This document shows, in pieces, positions 5,849 through 7,311 of a stretch of 7,311 bases of DNA. Both the position numbers and the translations under genes were made by a program. The notes under the pieces were generated by a model, which was not told where the DNA came from, did no database searches, and saw only the letters and a list, made by a program, of their open reading frames with translations. Source of the stretch: Dysgonomonas sp. (GTDB taxonomy: Bacteria; Bacteroidota; Bacteroidia; Bacteroidales; Dysgonomonadaceae); contig JASLEN010000267.1 in assembly GCA_030151105.1 (NCBI GenBank), positions 1-7,311 of the forward strand, in the 5' to 3' direction. How positions within the stretch are numbered: the first letter of the stretch is position 1; each line of letters starts with the position of its first letter.

Positions 5849-6805
5849 TCAATTCACTTTATCTACTTTTCCTCCTTCAAAGAAGTTGATGATGTTTTTA
5901 GCAACCTCTCGTTGCATATCTAGGCGATAGGCAAGAGTTTTAGTTCCGATGTGAGGGGTAAGTACCACATTGTCTAATTCAAACAGCTCAGGCGATATTT
6001 TAGGCTCATTTTCGAATACGTCTAATCCAGCTCCATGAATTTCTTTTGTTTGCAAGGCCTTAATCAATGCCTGTTCATCAACTAATGAACCACGAGCAGT
6101 ATTGATTAAAATTGCCGATTTCTTCATCTTCTTGAACTCTTCTTCTCCCATCAAGTGGAATGTTTCGGCTGTTGCTGGTGCGTTTAGAGACACAAAGTCT
6201 GACTCTCTGAGTAGTGTGTCGAAATCTACATAAGTAGCCTTTAAATCCTGCTCTATTTGCGTGCTCACTCTATTTCTATTGTGATAGATAACCTTCATCC
6301 CAAATGCGAGAGCTTTGCGAGCAATGGACTGTCCTATTCGTCCCATGCCATAGATACCCAATGTTTGTCCATATACAGGCATTCCTAAGTCGCCAAAGAG
6401 TGTCCAATCTACACGCTCTTTGTTGTGCAGCTTGGTGTTGAAGTAACCTACCATACGAGCTGTAGCCAAGATGTGAGCAAAAGCCACTTCAGCAGTAGGT
6501 TCTAAAACTGAAGTTGGGGTATTGGTAACTGCAATTCCTTTGGTCGCAGCGTATGCTGCATCTATGTTGTCGTAGCCCACGCCGAAATTGCAAATTAGTT
6601 TCAGATTTTTTCCAGCATCTATTACCTCTTTGTCTGTCTTAGAAGAAAAGTTGGGAATAAGCACTTCTGCCTCTGGCAAACGTTCTATTAATTCCTCTTT
6701 TGTGAAGTTCTTTTCTTTAGGATATATTAGTTCAAATTTATCTTCGAGGTGGGCAAATGCTTCTTTTGAGAAGGCATAACCGAGCAATACTTTTATCTTA
6801 TTCAT
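5849..6805 (-). CDS. D-isomer-specific 2-hydroxyacid dehydrogenase (NAD(P)-dependent)
   Basis: This 318-residue cytoplasmic oxidoreductase interconverts a 2-oxoacid and its D-2-hydroxyacid, probably glyoxylate, hydroxypyruvate or a related compound. The substrate-binding half (about 1-100 plus the C-terminus) carries NFGVGYDNID (73-82). The Rossmann domain (about 101-285) has the motif GMGRIG (153-158) within LGIYGMGRIGQSIA. The catalytic set is complete: Arg238 in NTARGSLVD, Glu267 in DVFENEP and His285 in TPHIGT. The second strand of the Rossmann fold ends YHNRNR (174-179) with no acidic residue, which suggests NADP(H) rather than NAD(H). The protein is too short for SerA with an ACT domain, so D-3-phosphoglycerate dehydrogenase is less likely. 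It is a single gene convergent with the phosphatase, with its own promoter candidate at 6830-6837. ATG 6805 gives the expected N-terminal beta-strand KIKVLLGYAF. Confidence 0.95.
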   Translation of the reverse strand: MNKIKVLLGYAFSKEAFAHLEDKFELIYPKEKNFTKEELIERLPEAEVLIPNFSSKTDKEVIDAGKNLKLICNFGVGYDNIDAAYAATKGIAVTNTPTSVLEPTAEVAFAHILATARMVGYFNTKLHNKERVDWTLFGDLGMPVYGQTLGIYGMGRIGQSIARKALAFGMKVIYHNRNRVSTQIEQDLKATYVDFDTLLRESDFVSLNAPATAETFHLMGEEEFKKMKKSAILINTARGSLVDEQALIKALQTKEIHGAGLDVFENEPKISPELFELDNVVLTPHIGTKTLAYRLDMQREVAKNIINFFEGGKVDKVN

Positions 6806-6829
6806 ATTCCAATCTTTTGTTGTTTGCTA

Positions 6830-6837
6830 TAAAGATA
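6830..6837 (-). promoter_or_regulatory. Candidate -7 box for the dehydrogenase gene
   Basis: Read on the minus strand, 6837-6830 is TATCTTTA, seven of eight bases of TAnnTTTG. No clear -33 TTTG is found 20 bases further up. Transcription would start near 6823, leaving a leader of under 20 bases before ATG 6805. Confidence 0.4.
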
Positions 6838-6867
6838 GAAAAATAAGACGAATAGATTAATATTCTA

Positions 6868-6880
6868 AGGTCTGAGACCT
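6868..6880. promoter_or_regulatory. 13-bp palindrome, possible operator
   Basis: AGGTCT-G-AGACCT is a perfect 6-1-6 palindrome about 50 bases upstream of the predicted dehydrogenase transcription start. GAATAG (6850-6855) and CTATTC (6879-6884) form a second, wider inverted pair that overlaps it. The position suits an activator or repressor site, but no known operator is recognised. The remainder of the 6806-6951 gap holds no other convincing feature except a short AGTTATAACT palindrome at 6909-6918. Confidence 0.35.
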
Positions 6881-6951
6881 ATTCATCCAAGCAATAAAGT
6901 TCATTGGTAGTTATAACTTCGAAAAAAGAGTCGTAAATTATTTATTCTTAC

Positions 6952-7311
6952 TTAATACTCCTCTACCAATCCACTTTCTTCTAAAGCATTAGTGGCTGTC
7001 AGCATAGATAGTGCGTATTCTTTCATTTTGTCAGCTACTTCTCTATGTGTGGTTATGATGTTCAATCCATCTTTTTTCACATTGTCGTAGAGATACTCAC
7101 TTTTATCTTTAGGATTGAAGGTGTAGAAGAATTTATCATCAATACAGCCCAAATGTGTATCGGATGAGAAAAACATATAGGGTCTTTCCTCCTTCAGTAA
7201 ATCAACTCCTAGGCTGTTATTAGTATAAGACTGATTGAGCAATCCCATCAAAGTAGGGAAGATATCAATTTGACCTCCAAATTGCGAAAAGCGTTGCGGC
7301 ATGTCCTCAAA
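6952..7311 (-). CDS. LTA-synthase-like sulfatase-superfamily protein (C-terminal end only)
   Basis: This is the last 119 residues of a gene that starts right of the window; the frame is open to 7311 and stops with TAA at 6954-6952. The visible part resembles the C-terminal end of the alkaline phosphatase/sulfatase fold as found in LTA synthase-like proteins: GGQIDIFPTLMGLLN (12-26 of the fragment), then NNSLGVDLL, a strand RPYMFFSSD and a tail of charged helix ending GLVEEY. Family members usually have N-terminal membrane helices and a periplasmic domain that moves phospho-alcohol groups onto envelope polymers or lipids; those parts and the catalytic Thr and metal ligands are outside the window. 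In a Gram-negative host, lipoteichoic acid is not the expected product, so lipid A or glycan modification is more plausible, but this is inference. No clear terminator is seen after the stop; a six-T run on the minus strand (6926-6921) has only a weak stem before it. Confidence 0.85.
   Translation of the reverse strand, partial: FEDMPQRFSQFGGQIDIFPTLMGLLNQSYTNNSLGVDLLKEERPYMFFSSDTHLGCIDDKFFYTFNPKDKSEYLYDNVKKDGLNIITTHREVADKMKEYALSMLTATNALEESGLVEEY

Noticed and set aside
6588..6779. Plus-strand 63-codon frame opposite the dehydrogenase N-terminus
   Set aside because: It is antisense to conserved dehydrogenase sequence with no domain or start signal.
5849..6805. Calling the dehydrogenase SerA (phosphoglycerate dehydrogenase)
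   Set aside because: It has no C-terminal ACT domain, no serC neighbour and no acidic NAD-specificity residue; a general 2-hydroxyacid dehydrogenase call is safer.

Overview
The window looks like chromosomal DNA from a Bacteroidota member, most probably of the order Bacteroidales. The DNA is AT-rich. Start codons lack consistent Shine-Dalgarno sequences, and several gaps carry matches to the Bacteroidetes -7 box TAnnTTTG. The encoded proteins point the same way: a TypA beginning MQNIRNIAII, a DUF5063-like protein, a lipoprotein with an acidic surface-export signal and a SusE/SusF-type module. The species cannot be named from the sequence.

Layout: positions 1-247 are the 3' end of lpxA (lipid A synthesis), closed by a strong terminator at 264-297. 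A 277-base gap follows; its right half holds a likely promoter and a leader with an 8-bp hairpin and a 26-codon upstream ORF that overlaps the start of typA. typA (525-2324) encodes a ribosome-binding translational GTPase and has its own terminator. Next is a predicted surface lipoprotein (2417-4006) that joins a serine hydrolase (beta-lactamase fold) to a C-terminal SusE/SusF-like carbohydrate-binding module. A promoter at about 4026-4057 then drives a two-gene unit: a DUF5063-like acidic protein overlapping by 7 bases a DEDDy 3'-5' exonuclease. A 111-base gap contains a candidate promoter framed by perfect 12-bp inverted repeats and precedes a low-molecular-weight protein tyrosine phosphatase (5339-5830).

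The right part reads on the minus strand. A D-2-hydroxyacid dehydrogenase (5849-6805) converges on the phosphatase, and the two share a bidirectional terminator that includes the phosphatase stop codon. A 146-base gap with a short palindrome separates it from the C-terminal end of an LTA-synthase-like sulfatase-superfamily protein that runs off the right edge.

Most genes are housekeeping or envelope functions and do not form one pathway. I see no mobile element, CRISPR array, tRNA or rRNA, and no convincing new defence or biosynthetic system. The most distinctive items are the hydrolase-SusE/F fusion, the inverted repeats around the phosphatase promoter and the structured typA leader.
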